Positions 34,012 through 46,300 of a stretch of 64,000 nt of DNA are shown here, piece by piece. The notes under the pieces were generated by a model. The model did not search any database, was not told the origin of the DNA, and worked only from the letters and a program-made list of their open reading frames with translations. This stretch comes from Campylorhamphus procurvoides (Eukaryota > Chordata > Aves > Passeriformes > Dendrocolaptidae). Positions within the stretch are counted from its first letter, which is position 1; every line of letters starts with the position of its first letter. Location: contig WBMV01006429.1 of assembly GCA_013396655.1 (NCBI GenBank), positions 988,739 through 1,052,738 on the forward strand. The letters are read 5' to 3'. The translations under genes were made by a program, and so were the position numbers.

Positions 34012-34017
34012 GCCTTC
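33835..34017 (-). CDS. RASGEF1C: RASGEF1C coding exon 1 (start codon exon)
   Basis: The exon begins after a pyrimidine-rich acceptor (CTCCTCTCTCTTGCAG) with six untranslated bases, then ATG at 34011-34009 with G at -3. It encodes residues 1-59, from [11 protein letters not shown] to PTTDYYPE, and ends in phase 0 at the GTAAGC donor at 33834. The segment [19 protein letters not shown] opens the REM domain. MPQTLS is the family's usual start. The acceptor so close to the ATG shows that at least one non-coding exon lies upstream. Confidence 0.95.
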
Positions 34018-37000
34018 CTGCAAGAGAGAGGAGACCCATCAACCCACTCGTGTCTGCTGCTTGGGTAGGAAAACACCAGCTACTGACTTCCTGCTCCCAA
34101 AATGAACACAATCCATCCATGGCATCTGCTTTTATTGTTGGCATTGGCAGATCATGCCTGTGATGGGAAGCACAAAGGAAAATGGGATATTCTTGATTTG
34201 GTTTTGGCCAGAAAGTGAGGGCAGCTGCTTTGGGCTCTCACCCCAAAGTGAGAGGTGATAAATAATAACGAGGGTCTGTGATGATTCCCTTTTTGCTGCC
34301 ACCCCAGGTCAGTCCCATGTAGGAGAGGACAGATATTTGGGATGTGAATTCAGCAGAATGGAGCAGGTCGTTTGAAACTCTGCCCCGCTGAGGAGGCAGG
34401 GAGAATTTCGGGTGAGAGAGGGAGAGAACAGGGGTGCTACCCAAGGATAGACCTTGGAAAATGCCCTGTGGCTCCCACGGGACAGGAGATGTGTCAGAGT
34501 GAGGAGGCAGGAGCAGGAGTCAACTGGGGGAGGATGGAAAAATGAAGTCAGTTGGAGGGAACAGAGAACGTGGGAGCTGATGAAGAGATTAAAGAGCAAG
34601 GAAAAGAGAAATGAGGAAGAGGGGGAAGGCAGACACCTGCACTATATTTGGAGCCCCAAGTTAGTCAGTCCTAGATCTATACTTAGGTACTAAATAAATG
34701 TTTCAAAGAGATCCTGAGCACTTATTGCCTTCACTGGAGATGCAGAGGCCTCAGCACTTTGGGAAAGGAGGCCAGGCAGGCTCTGAGCACGTTGCCCTGT
34801 TTCAAACTCCCTGTTTCTCAGTCCTCCAGGTTTTTCAGGTTGCATTCTAGGCTTCACCTCTATTTTGGGGGTTACAATCAGCTTTAAGTGTTCCTTCTGT
34901 TGAGCAAAGTTGGTTTGGTATTGAGCTGCTGCAGAAGGATGGCAGATTTTGCCCTGAGAGCTTTAAAGCATCTCGAGCTGCCTCTGAAATCCCCCCATGA
35001 AGCTGCTCCTCAGCTAAAGGCAGCACTGTAGGACATGGACTGGGAAGAGGACAGGGCAGGGTCTCTCCCAGATCTGCAGATGCATCATCCAGAGCAAGGG
35101 ACCCTTCTGTGACCTGACTATTTGCTTCTGCTTGATTTCACCTCATGCAAGGGAGGGTGGGAAAGAGGTGATGGAAGGAAAGAGTACCAGAGCCAACTTC
35201 CAGTGCCCTGAGCAGCTGCAGAACTTCCCCCAGGGCTCCAGCTCTCCCTCCTGAGCACAGCCTCTGTCTGCCTGCTGGGAGAGCAAGATCTGCACCCCGT
35301 GGCCTGCTGAGCCAGCACCAACCTCCCCCATGGGAGAGCCAGGGGCTGACAGTGCCTGTTGCTGCAGCTCAGCCTGCCAGGGCTCCAGCACACCCAGCCA
35401 GCACTCACACCTTAATTTTTAACGTATTTCTCTGCCTTTTTCTGTATTCTGTCCCATCTGCTCTTCTGCCTCTTTACCATCCCATACAGCTTCAAAAGCT
35501 GCCCCATGGATTTGGCTTAAAACATGGAGTTTGCCTTTCTCCCTCCTGTGCCAGCAGCTGTGCTGTGACCCACAGTCAGTCAGCTACAGGTACAGCGTGT
35601 TGTGTTCACTCCTGGGAAAACACCTCTCTGCTGGCACAACCCATCGCTCCCCCAGCCCAGGCTGCTGCCCTCTGCCAACTCAGAGCCACCAGGAGGAGTT
35701 GCTGTGTGTTCCTGGGAGCCAGGCAGGGTGTGAAGCCCTGGGAGAGGCTGGGAGCCGGGGCCCAGCACCGTGGGAGATCAGGCGGAACAAGCAAAACTTG
35801 GGTGACTTCATCCTTCAAAGGAGGGACCGTTCCCCGGAGCCAGCGGTTCCATCTCTGCATCTCATCTCATCTCCTCTCCTGCCTCCAGGATTTGCAATCA
35901 ACACAAAGGAACCCAAATGCCAAACGCAACAAATTCCTGCCTCAACTGAAAAAAGTAAAACAGGCGTCGGGTTTGAGTCTAAAGAGCAGAAAGTCTGAAT
36001 GTCATCCCAGCCAGGATGGGAGCTGAAGTATCCAGCTGTAATGAATGTGCAGATGTGCCTGTTAATAAGGTTCTCAGAACAAATAATTGCTGCTTTTTGT
36101 ACACAGCTCAGACTCTGGGTAGTAAATGGGAAGCGCTGCCAAATCCCATTTGTTGCTTCTAACGTGCTCTGTGTTATGGCTTGTTTCTATGGCAATAATC
36201 CCACGAAGGATTTCATGTCCACACAGATCAAGAAATAAATCTCATGGACATACAGCTGTCTAGATGAGGAAAAGGGAAAGTTGAAACAGCTGTGAACTTA
36301 CAGGACACGTCCTGGCTTCAGCATAAAACAGAACTCACAAGTAATGATTTATTCAGTGCAATCCCTCACTGTCAATGCCATTTTTATTAACAAACAGAAA
36401 CCCATCTAAACAGGATATTGCCTGAACTTTTGCATCTTATTACATAAGAAATTTTGCTGAAATACATAGTAATGCTCTTAAAAAAACCCACTTTTTTAAA
36501 AAACAAACCTGAAATGAAACAGTTCTACAACCTTCACTGGGACATCCATCCTGGGTATTGTCAAGAAAGGAAATTTGAATTTTTATTATGGAGTTCCTGG
36601 TCTAATCTCAAGTTTTCAGGCAAGTCCTGTGTCATACCTGAGCTGGTGCCTGGTTGCCACCTCACCTGCCACTAAAGGAGACCTGAAGGTTTTAACCACC
36701 TGCCTTTTTGCTCCCTGTTAACTCACACTGTTGCATTCACGGCAGGATGAGCCAATTGTACAAGGACTAAGAGCCTCTTGCACTATTCAGCTTGAAAATA
36801 ACTAACACCAGTATTTGGCAGACAGGAACTTAGGACAGAGCCTTCTCTGCTCACAACACCTAATTTCTTTGTCTGTTCATGCATTTCCAAAGTTCTCTTT
36901 TCAGGAGTACTAAACAAACCCAAGATCTTTCTTTGCAAGTTGGTTGCAATAGGCAGAGGAGGAGGCTCTGCTGTCACTCACTCCCAGAACACAGAAACAA

Positions 37001-37122
37001 GGGAAGCACCGAGAGGAAAACAAACAAGCAAACAACCTCAAGGAGATTTGTCTTATTGCACTGGCAGTTTTGGGTGATGGAAAAGGCAGGTGGTGTAGAG
37101 AGAGGCAGAGCCTTCCCAGAAG

Positions 37123-37345
37123 AGCACAGGGACAGGATGAGAGGCAGCACCCCCAGGCTGCAGCAGGGAAATTCCAGCTGAAGAGAAAATGAGAAATTGG
37201 AAGAGGGACCTGGAAAGGATGTTCAATTTCCAGCCTGGGAGATTTTGAAAACCCAGCTAGACAAGACCCTGAGCAAACTTCAAGCGTGAGCTTGGACTAA
37301 TGGCCATGAGAGTTCCCTTCTGATTAACCTCTCTGTGATTCTAAT
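37123..37345 (+). mobile_element. Diverged CR1 LINE 3' end
   Basis: The order AGCACAGGGACAGGATGAG, GCTGCAGCAGGGAAATTCC, GATTTTGAAAACCCAGCTAG, ACAAGACCCTGAGCAAACTT, TTGGACTAATGG and CTCTGTGATTCTAAT follows the CR1 3' region in plus orientation, with many substitutions. It is older than the copy at 29.1 kb. Confidence 0.75.
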
Positions 37346-40300
37346 ATTTATGTTTCTCAACCTGTTGCAGTATTACCCCATTTCTGAGTTTTCTAATATA
37401 AACTATGGCAAGTAAAAATGGAGCCCAGATTGTTAGATATTTGCAAAGAAGTCCATCTTGGGTGCAAAAAATGTTTCCACTTTTCCTGGAAACAACAGCT
37501 CCCATGTGGTAAAAATGACTGAAAACCTCACTTGAAACCCACTTGAAGTTAACCTGAGGTCAATGAGACTTGAGCATGTGAACATGCAGCAGGTAAGTGC
37601 CTCCCTGAGCTTTAGTCCAATTCAACACACGGTGTTTTGCTGCTCCTCTGGTTTCTGAAGGAAATCAGGTGCCAGGGCTGGTGCTCTGGGGGAAGTGCTG
37701 CTGGTGATGTGTGAGTGAAGGGCAAACTTCCACACCCCAGCATGCAAAAGGACTGCTGATACAGGTGGCTGCATTATATGGCTTTTAAACTGTCTCTGTG
37801 CTCTGAAGGACCGACAGCTGGAGGTGGCAAAATGTTTCTGCACTCATTAAAAACCCCAAAAAAGAACATCCAAGGGCAGACTACTTCTGGGACTGGGCTC
37901 TGTTACACAGGACCTCCCATGTGGGAGCAGGCAGGGCATGTGGCTCCTTCCTTGCCTACAGAAATCAAGATAAATTGGAAACAAAAGCAGATTGGGCTCA
38001 GCTCTATCTGGACAAAGGGGACACAAAATGCTGCTGAGCTGGTGGCATTTTGCACTAATTTTACCCAAACATGATGTTCACCAGCAGTGGCACAGAGCAG
38101 TCAATAACCCCAGCTCTGTGCAGGTGGCACAGGAAGGTCCTTCCTCACTTCTGGGGGCAGGTCCCCTAACCCCAAAACCAAGGAGGACAGTGGGGTCACA
38201 CAGGACCATGGTGGGCTCCACAATGTTCTCCCAGGCCTTGGGGTGGTGTGTTCAGCCAAGGATGCTCTGACTGGGAAATGCATCAACCTTTTCAACTGTG
38301 GCTGTTTTGGGTGATCAGGTCTGCTTGGCTGGCAGTGAGCCCGTTGCCACCACAGAGGAAATGCACTTTCTGGGATCTGATGGTGAAAACTGGAACAGGG
38401 AACCTCCTCCTGGATTTATTTCTACTTCTGCTCTTTTTTTTTGCTGTTCTGTTTAATTGCTCTTTATTCTTGGCTTTTAGTGGCTGTTGCAAAGTGCCTT
38501 TTTTCTTGCATTCCTTCAATTTATTTCATATACTCATAAGATTAGAAATTGGAAAGTAATGGCAATATACTGCTTTTTAATCTTTCTCTGCTGGCCAGCA
38601 CAGCTCAGCATTCCAACACAGAGATGAAAAGAGGCAATCCACAGACACTTCTCACTACAAATGATGCTGCTTACACAAAAATATTTACAGACTTGCTTCA
38701 CTGAGCTAAAACCAAAGGGACCAAAGGATCACCACCTGCAAACTCTGTACCAATCTGCATCAAGTTCCTTAAAACCTCTGAACAATCAGTGCCCAAGGCT
38801 GGAAAACCAAGCAGGGCATGGCTTAAAGAGCTGCCTAACCATAACACAGGCCCATAAATCTGTGGCCAGAGAGGTTTGAGGTGTAGAGGATGGCTAGAGG
38901 ATGGCTGCATGACCTGCAGCAGAGCCACGAGGGTAAATACCCCCCAGCCTCCCCCAGCTGTCACAAATGTCCCCATGGCAAGTACTCTTAATGCTTACGT
39001 GGACACGAAATCTTCAGGAAACATTTAATGTGGTTTTCAGTAGCTTTGATGTGATAAGTGTTTTATCCTTTATCAAAAACTTAATCATGCTGTTTACTTT
39101 TGATCTTCATTTCATCTCTGCCTTCCATCTGCTCTGCCTCTCTCAAGGGGAAACAAGAGCTGGCACCACGTGACGATGGAGTGGGGCTGCAGACTTATCT
39201 TCCCACCCACTTAACTTTCGGATTAACCAAATAAATAAAAGCCTTCCCACTTCAGGGATGAAAGGCACAAGCTTCTGATGAGCCTCCAGCAGAATTCCAG
39301 GAGCTAAAGAGGATGGTAAGAGAAGGTGTGGACACTGGAGTGCCCATCTGTGCCATGGGGGGTCCAGTGTCTCTATCCTGACTGTGACGATGGGTTTCTC
39401 CTGACAAGAACTCAGAATGTGCTCAGTGAGGGGATAAACCAAGGCTGTGGCAGACTCAGGGTCAAGCATTACTTTGGCAAGGCACTGACTTAAACAAACA
39501 CACCTAATCCAGAGTGAGTTGGACTCGTTCTTGCTCCCACCTGTGAACCAAAATAGCAAACATCTCCCATCCCATCTCAATCCTGACAAAGACTTTCCTG
39601 ATCAAACATTCACCAAAGCCATAGCTCAAGGAAGTGAAGACGGTTCACAACAAAACACTCTGGGAAAACACCTTGGAGAAATCTTGGCCAGCTCTAGGAA
39701 CCAGATGTGCTACCCAGCCATCACTGTGTGGGGAACAAATCCTGCTCCACGTTCTCAGCCAGCACAGCACGAGACACACTCGGGTCTCATCTGCACTGGT
39801 ACCTGCCCACCACTGTCACACAAGCCCGAAATACCAGTGAGCTCAGCAGAAGCTTCAGCAACAGATGCTCATTTTTCTTTGCATGACTGTCAGTAATTTT
39901 CCAGCTATTCATCTTCGCAGGGAAGAAAAATAAATTCAGAAGATAATCATAACAAGTTAAAATTCATATTTTTCTCTGCTTTTTTTTATAGAAAGAGGAG
40001 AAAAGAATTCTACTGTTTCAGAATACAAAAGGAAAACCACTGCAAAGTAATTGCTTCCAGTTGTTATAAATGTTTTCTCAGCAAGAGCACCTGGCATTAA
40101 ACTCAATGTATGCTGATGTAATTAGGAAAATGGTAGCAGATGTAACTTTCTTTTCACCTTTTCAACAGGCCCTAAAACGTTCAATTTACAGCCCCTGAAG
40201 TGGTGAACTTGCTGAAAAGTCAACCTGTCAATCCCAGAACTGCTGGAAATGGTTAAATGATCAATATAATGAAGTTTCCACGAGTTAGAAACACAAAGAA

Positions 40301-43300
40301 ATCACGAGGGTTAAGAATGATGGGACAGCAAAGGTAGGGGAACACATTTAGCTGCAGTATTCTCCAAACTCAACCACAATGGTTCCATCTCAGTGTGGGC
40401 TCCCTTCCCTTTCCTCCCCACACCTGAGCACTTCACTGACATTCCCATGCATCAGATTGCAAGACCAGCAAGTGAATTTAAGGCTTTGGGTATCTAATCA
40501 GAATTAGATGACAATCCTATTTCCTTTGATCCCACCTGGTTCTCACCTCTTACTCAACCACCCTCCCAAATCACTCCCCTAAAGAGTTCACCCGTGTGGA
40601 GCCTTCTTTGGGTGCAGGGCAAGGAAAACTCCTGACAAATCCACACCAGCAATCCCAAAAAGCAGCCCTGGGGAATTTATTCCATCATGTCATTAAAATG
40701 ATCATAGAGGTAAAATGATCTTGTACTAGAGGTTTATGAGAAGTATCTTGCAGTCAAATACTACAGTGAAAAAAACCCCTATGCCAACCAATTACCTGGA
40801 AATGTGACAGACAAGCCTCAGAAAGAAGCCCAATTTATAGGTGAGGAGGCATTAAATCAATTACCAGCACAGTGCAAGCAAGAGCAAGGTCACCTTGCTG
40901 AAGGAATATTTCTGTTTATGCTCATGTCAGACTATTTTGCTCGATAGAGAAAAATGAAGACCTGATTATCATGAATTTGGTAGACTGGTCTGAACTAGAA
41001 TGTAAATCAGAAATGGGGAGATTTATGGCCAATTAAATTGAACTCCAATCAAAATCCCATTCAGGCAACAGTTCCCTGGGGGCTTCAATTTGTTAGTGCC
41101 ACATTTTTTTTAATAATTTTCTTTTTTCATGTAACATCAGCAATAATAAAAGCCCTTTCAATAACAAGCAGAGCCATGAACACGTTATTTATCTCGAAAT
41201 GCCATCATTGCCTGGAATCAGAAAGCATTGAAAGGACTCGCTGTAATCGCTCAGGAACAACCCCCCTTAACTCTGCAACGGGTGTGAAGCGTTTCTTTTT
41301 TTCCTCTTAGTCTCAGAGCAATTTCTCTTTCCATTAATCTGGTTCAGGTCTGAATTATTTCTCCTGAGGAAGAGGGAGCTGGTGCTGACCCAAGGCAGCC
41401 TCTGATGGCTCAGACTCCTTCCCAACACTGTGTTCACGTGGCACACACGGCCCGTGGTGTAGCTGTGCCTCATCATTAGCAGATTTCCAGCATTATTAGA
41501 ACGCCTATCAACATATTCCAGATGCCCTTGACAATATTCAAATGTGTGCCAAAGGCAGCAGTCTGGATTTCTCTCACTTTAGGCTGGGAAATCTATTTTC
41601 TACTGTACTGTGCCTCTCTGCTTTACGCCTCCCCCTTCCCCCTGAGTTCCTGGTATCCTGGTAAAACCCTTAGACAATATCAAAACTATTCTGGTGTAAG
41701 GAGGTTTGGGGGTTTGTTCTAAAGAAAAAGTTATCATTGCCTAGAAATTATCCTTTTCATTAAGGAGTAAAGGAGGATAAATAGAACACAGATGGAACAA
41801 GGAAAAGGAGAGTGCTCAGGGTGGGAAGGAGTTACTGCACCTTTTGTTAAACAGAGAATTGCAAAATGTGCCCTGGGTGAAGTCAGAGCTCAACCAGGCA
41901 TGGCCAGAGAGGGAAATCCCGGAACAAAACCACGCAGGGCAGCATTCCCAGAAACCACTGACATCAACAGGAGCCTTTTGGCTCGGCTCAGTCGTCTCTG
42001 CTGGGCCACCACTGTGACTGCCTGGAAATCAGTCAAGGCTTGGATCCTCTTGCCTCCCTGGTGGAAGTGGCGAGGAGAGGAAGTTATTTAAGGATAACTA
42101 ACACTTGTCAACCTGCAGGGCTGCGTGGTTTTGTAGGGCAGTCTGGGCTGGGGCATCATCAAACTCACACCTGAAACCAAGAAAGCTGCTGTGGGAATGG
42201 TATTTAATATCTAACCCCCCGGGTGTGACATTGGCACTGCCTCCAGACCTCGGGAGCTGCTTCTTGCAGGCCAAACCTGGAGGAATCAGGGCAGCTTAAA
42301 AGCAGCGTGGCAGAGTCTGGCCCCCCCAACACCCACAGCTTTGCATGAGCAAGGATGCCCCTCCCCAGCTAAATGAGTGCTGTCTCCACTGCATGCTCTC
42401 AGAATTACAATGGAAAGCCCGTAAAGAAAACAAAAATGCAGATCTCAGTCCTCCTCTCATGACATCTTGGTGAGAACAAGCCCTGACAGGAATAAAAAAC
42501 CTCCCACACTCGGCAAGGCAATTCTGCTATTTATGCAGAAGGAAGAAGGAAAGCTGTATATCAAACAAATAATTACAAGAGCAGCTTTATCAGTCCCTGC
42601 TGATTACTCTGAGCTGGGTTTGATGATTCTGCCAGTGCTCTGCAGGTTGTTCAGAGAGGTGGATGTCACAACATTTTACTTGCAGCTCTTTCATTTATTA
42701 GCACCTACTGCTACCTGTCTCTGAGTCAAAAATCTTGGCATACATTTAGAAATTGGTCTCCTGCAGTCTGTCAGGGAGGTTTAAAAACCTATAAATCATA
42801 TTTTTATATATACACGTACATCCCCAGACAGACTCCACATGTGAATATGAATGCATAATGATGTGTTTGGGGTATTACATATGCATGTGCAGTTATACAG
42901 AGGCACACATGTTTTTATGTAAGTGCACCCCTCCTTCTCAATACAGAAATACAGAAATTCAAGGAACTTCCTTATCACTGCCCCAGTTTGTGTGGGACAA
43001 CATTTCATTTGACTTCGTTTCTCTCCCAAATTTGCTAAAATATTAAATGGAGGAGGGTCTAATTTGTAGCTGGCAAACTTCAACACCCTCTGTAGAGCAG
43101 CATAAGCTCAGACTGTCACCAGTGCCCATTTATCACCAGTGTTAATTGTACTGTGCTTGAGCAATGCTCAGTTACCAGATTAGGAGCAAAAATCAAAGAA
43201 GACATTTGTGCCAATTGCCATGGTCTGGAGGCATCTCTGAGATTCATGTCCACCCTTTGTGGGGTGCATCTCCCCAGCCCAGGGGACAGACAACCAAGCA

Positions 43301-46300
43301 CCTGGTTTATGGTGCCACATCCCCTGTTCTCAGCCCACCTCCCAGAGCTGTGCCCAGACAGTGGGCAGGGAAGCCACGAGGTCAGAGCTGAGCCTGTCAG
43401 TGATGGATCCAGCCACGCAAGCTCCCTGGGACAGCCCCCCTTCTCAGCACTGCTGGTGACATTCAGGCACACAGGGCTCCCCTCCCTGGCAGGGGGGATG
43501 GACAAGAACAGGGGCTACACCAGCACAGCTCCTGCTCAGCTCCAGATCCGGGTTATTTCACCCAGGCAGCCTCAGAGTGCTCCAGACTGACGAGCAGGCT
43601 CTCGTGCTCCATGGATGACATATGGACACGTCTCCCTAAAAGAGAGGAGCTCGTGAGCTTCTGGATTTCCCCTTCTGGAGCACCATCTGTGCCCGCTCCC
43701 AGTCCCACCACCCGTGACCCGAGGCAGCCAGGCACACTCCAGCAAAGCAGCAGCCTCTGTAGCTGCCCCAAATTTAAACACATCCACCCTGGAATAGGCT
43801 CAGCCCACGCCAGCTCAGCCTGGGTTTGGGCACGCAAGGAGTCTTCTGCTGGCAGGTTTGCTCTGGCTGTGTTAAGCATTTAAAAAAAAAAGAAGGAGAA
43901 ACAAGAGGCTCTGCTGACATTTAGGATAAAGCTGCAAGTCTGTAGCTGGAAAATAAATCCCTCTGCTTCAAAAAGAGGGGATTGGAGCTGCAGCCCATGC
44001 TCCACCACAGGTGAGGGTGCTGAGCCCACATAGATCGTGCTCCCACACCCCAGGGAAGCACCACCCTCAGCCACGACCACCTCTTCCCCAGGGGAAACAG
44101 GCAGGGGAGAGTCACTGCTGAGCTGACTAATTGCTCATTAGTCAAAATTAACTCTGCAAGACAATTCTGTGATCACTGCTAGGAGTCTGCCATTACAAAG
44201 GACTGCAGACATTAGTTCTTAGCTTCCCATCAAAGCTGCAGTGATGTGATGCCCTGGCTTCGGGATCAACGATCTGCTCTGGGAGAACCGTGGGAATTGT
44301 CCATCCAGCTCACCCATCACTGACCACCACTGGATGCACCCTAGGAAGGCAGGAGCACCACAGAGGGTGGGCAGAAACACAACACTTTGCTCACTCCAGC
44401 AGCCTCTTCCTGCTCCTGAGCTGAGACTGGTTCACACCCTGAAGCAGCAGATTTAATATCCATCCAAAAGCTGCTCGTGCTGGTGATTCTCAGTGCCCAC
44501 AGAGAATTCATAACCCTCAGGACCCAGCAAGCAGAGCCTTTCCTAGAGCCTCAATGGGGAGCTCAGTGAAATACACCCCTGTTGGAGGAGCTGACACTAA
44601 ATATTTGGAGAATAATTTTGCCTTGGCATCATTCCACTGATTTTTGTGGTATAAAACCCAGGGGTGAACACGGTCCAAGATATACACAAAAATGAGCTAA
44701 ATTCTGAACCGCACTTGCCGACCTCATAACTCTTCAGCAGTTGAAATGTGGGTTACAAAGCCAATTTCCATAAAGGACGTGTTCTGTGAACAGTGGGAGC
44801 CCGTGCTGACTCGAGCTGTGTGAGCACACTGCTGAGACATTTCCCACATAATCTACATTCATCCCATACTTTTTGGAAGTGCTCCTCAAAAGATGGTGTC
44901 AAGGGTGCAAATCCTATAGATCAAAAAGATATGTGACCCGTCAGAAAGCAGAGCTTTTTTAACTCATTTTTCTGGGGCTTTCAGAAGCCCCAAACAACAC
45001 ACATGGGTTTTCTTCCCCCAGCCTCCAAGGCAGCCCCAGATGAGGACACACACAACCCTCCACAGTGCTTAAAAAAGGACATGCTGTACAGGGACACACT
45101 GAAAATTCATTAACTCAATCATTTTGCATATTGCTTGAGCAACAGTGAGGTTTTCAAAGCAGCAACTACCACTGTTATGAAATGGGACTATTTTAATAAC
45201 ATAACAAACTACCTGCTACAGAATTTGAATGCACACCAGAGTTGTTACCCTGTGGCTAAATGTCTCACCCTTACTTAATCTTCCAAGGCTCCAGACCCAC
45301 ACAGACAAGAGACACACACACCAGGACTTTAAACTCCGTAGGGGAATTTCTGGTAAAAATATGCACCTACAGATATGCAAACACACAGGATTTGCAAAGG
45401 GAAGAGTCTGATGTCACCTGTAATCTCCCAAGCCTGCAGATTTATACATGCAATTGAAGAAAACCCTCGACTTTCCACTCTGCATGGGAAATGGGATGAA
45501 TCACATGCTCAAATTAGGTCTGCCACCTCCACGTATCTGATGGCAAGACGTCAGTATTCTTGGCATCTTATTCCTGTTCAGTGGCCCCAAACTCAACAAG
45601 CCCTTGAGATCAGTGAAATACTATTCAAAAAAGCATGTTTTTGCTACCTGTGGATGAGGGGAGTCATCTTTGCTGCCCAGATACAGCTGATAGCTCACAT
45701 CAACATTTACAGAAACAAAGGTAGAAATCCCATTTAAAAACTCAGTCACTGGTATTTGCAAATTATCTAGGAGTGCTAATACCAACACCAGAAATGTGCA
45801 ACTTGTCTTGGAACGTTTATTCAGCTAAATAATTATTTCAGTTTGAATAATTCTAAAGAAGCTGAGCCAGCAGCCCACTGCAAACAAAGAATATTGACAA
45901 GAACACTGGTTTATGCTCAATTTAAGGCAATAACTAGAAGAGACCTACAGCCTTTTGTCAACTGGATATACACCAAGTAGGAATACATGATAGCACAGAA
46001 CGGCCACAGAGATTGTTTTAGGACAACTTAGGATTTAAATGATCATAGAGATTAGGGGTCAAATCATCAGCATGTCCAAAACTTGCAGGGGTGGGTTCCC
46101 AGTGCAATACACCCTCCATGGATCCAGTCTTTGGGAACAGGGCTCAAGTTGTACTCACACAAACATTTACTGTCACAGGAGTTTGCAGAAGGAGGGACAA
46201 GGGCAGGTGAAGATTGCATTGCTAAATGCTTTGCTGGGATGCAAAGCTGTAGGGTATGGGAACCTGACTGAGAAACAATCTGAACTCCATAAAGAGCAAA

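Noticed and set aside
35352..36026. 224-codon plus-strand open frame with an overlapping 155-codon frame
   Set aside because: GC-rich local composition explains the openness; two long overlapping frames on the same strand without a recognisable domain suggest chance.
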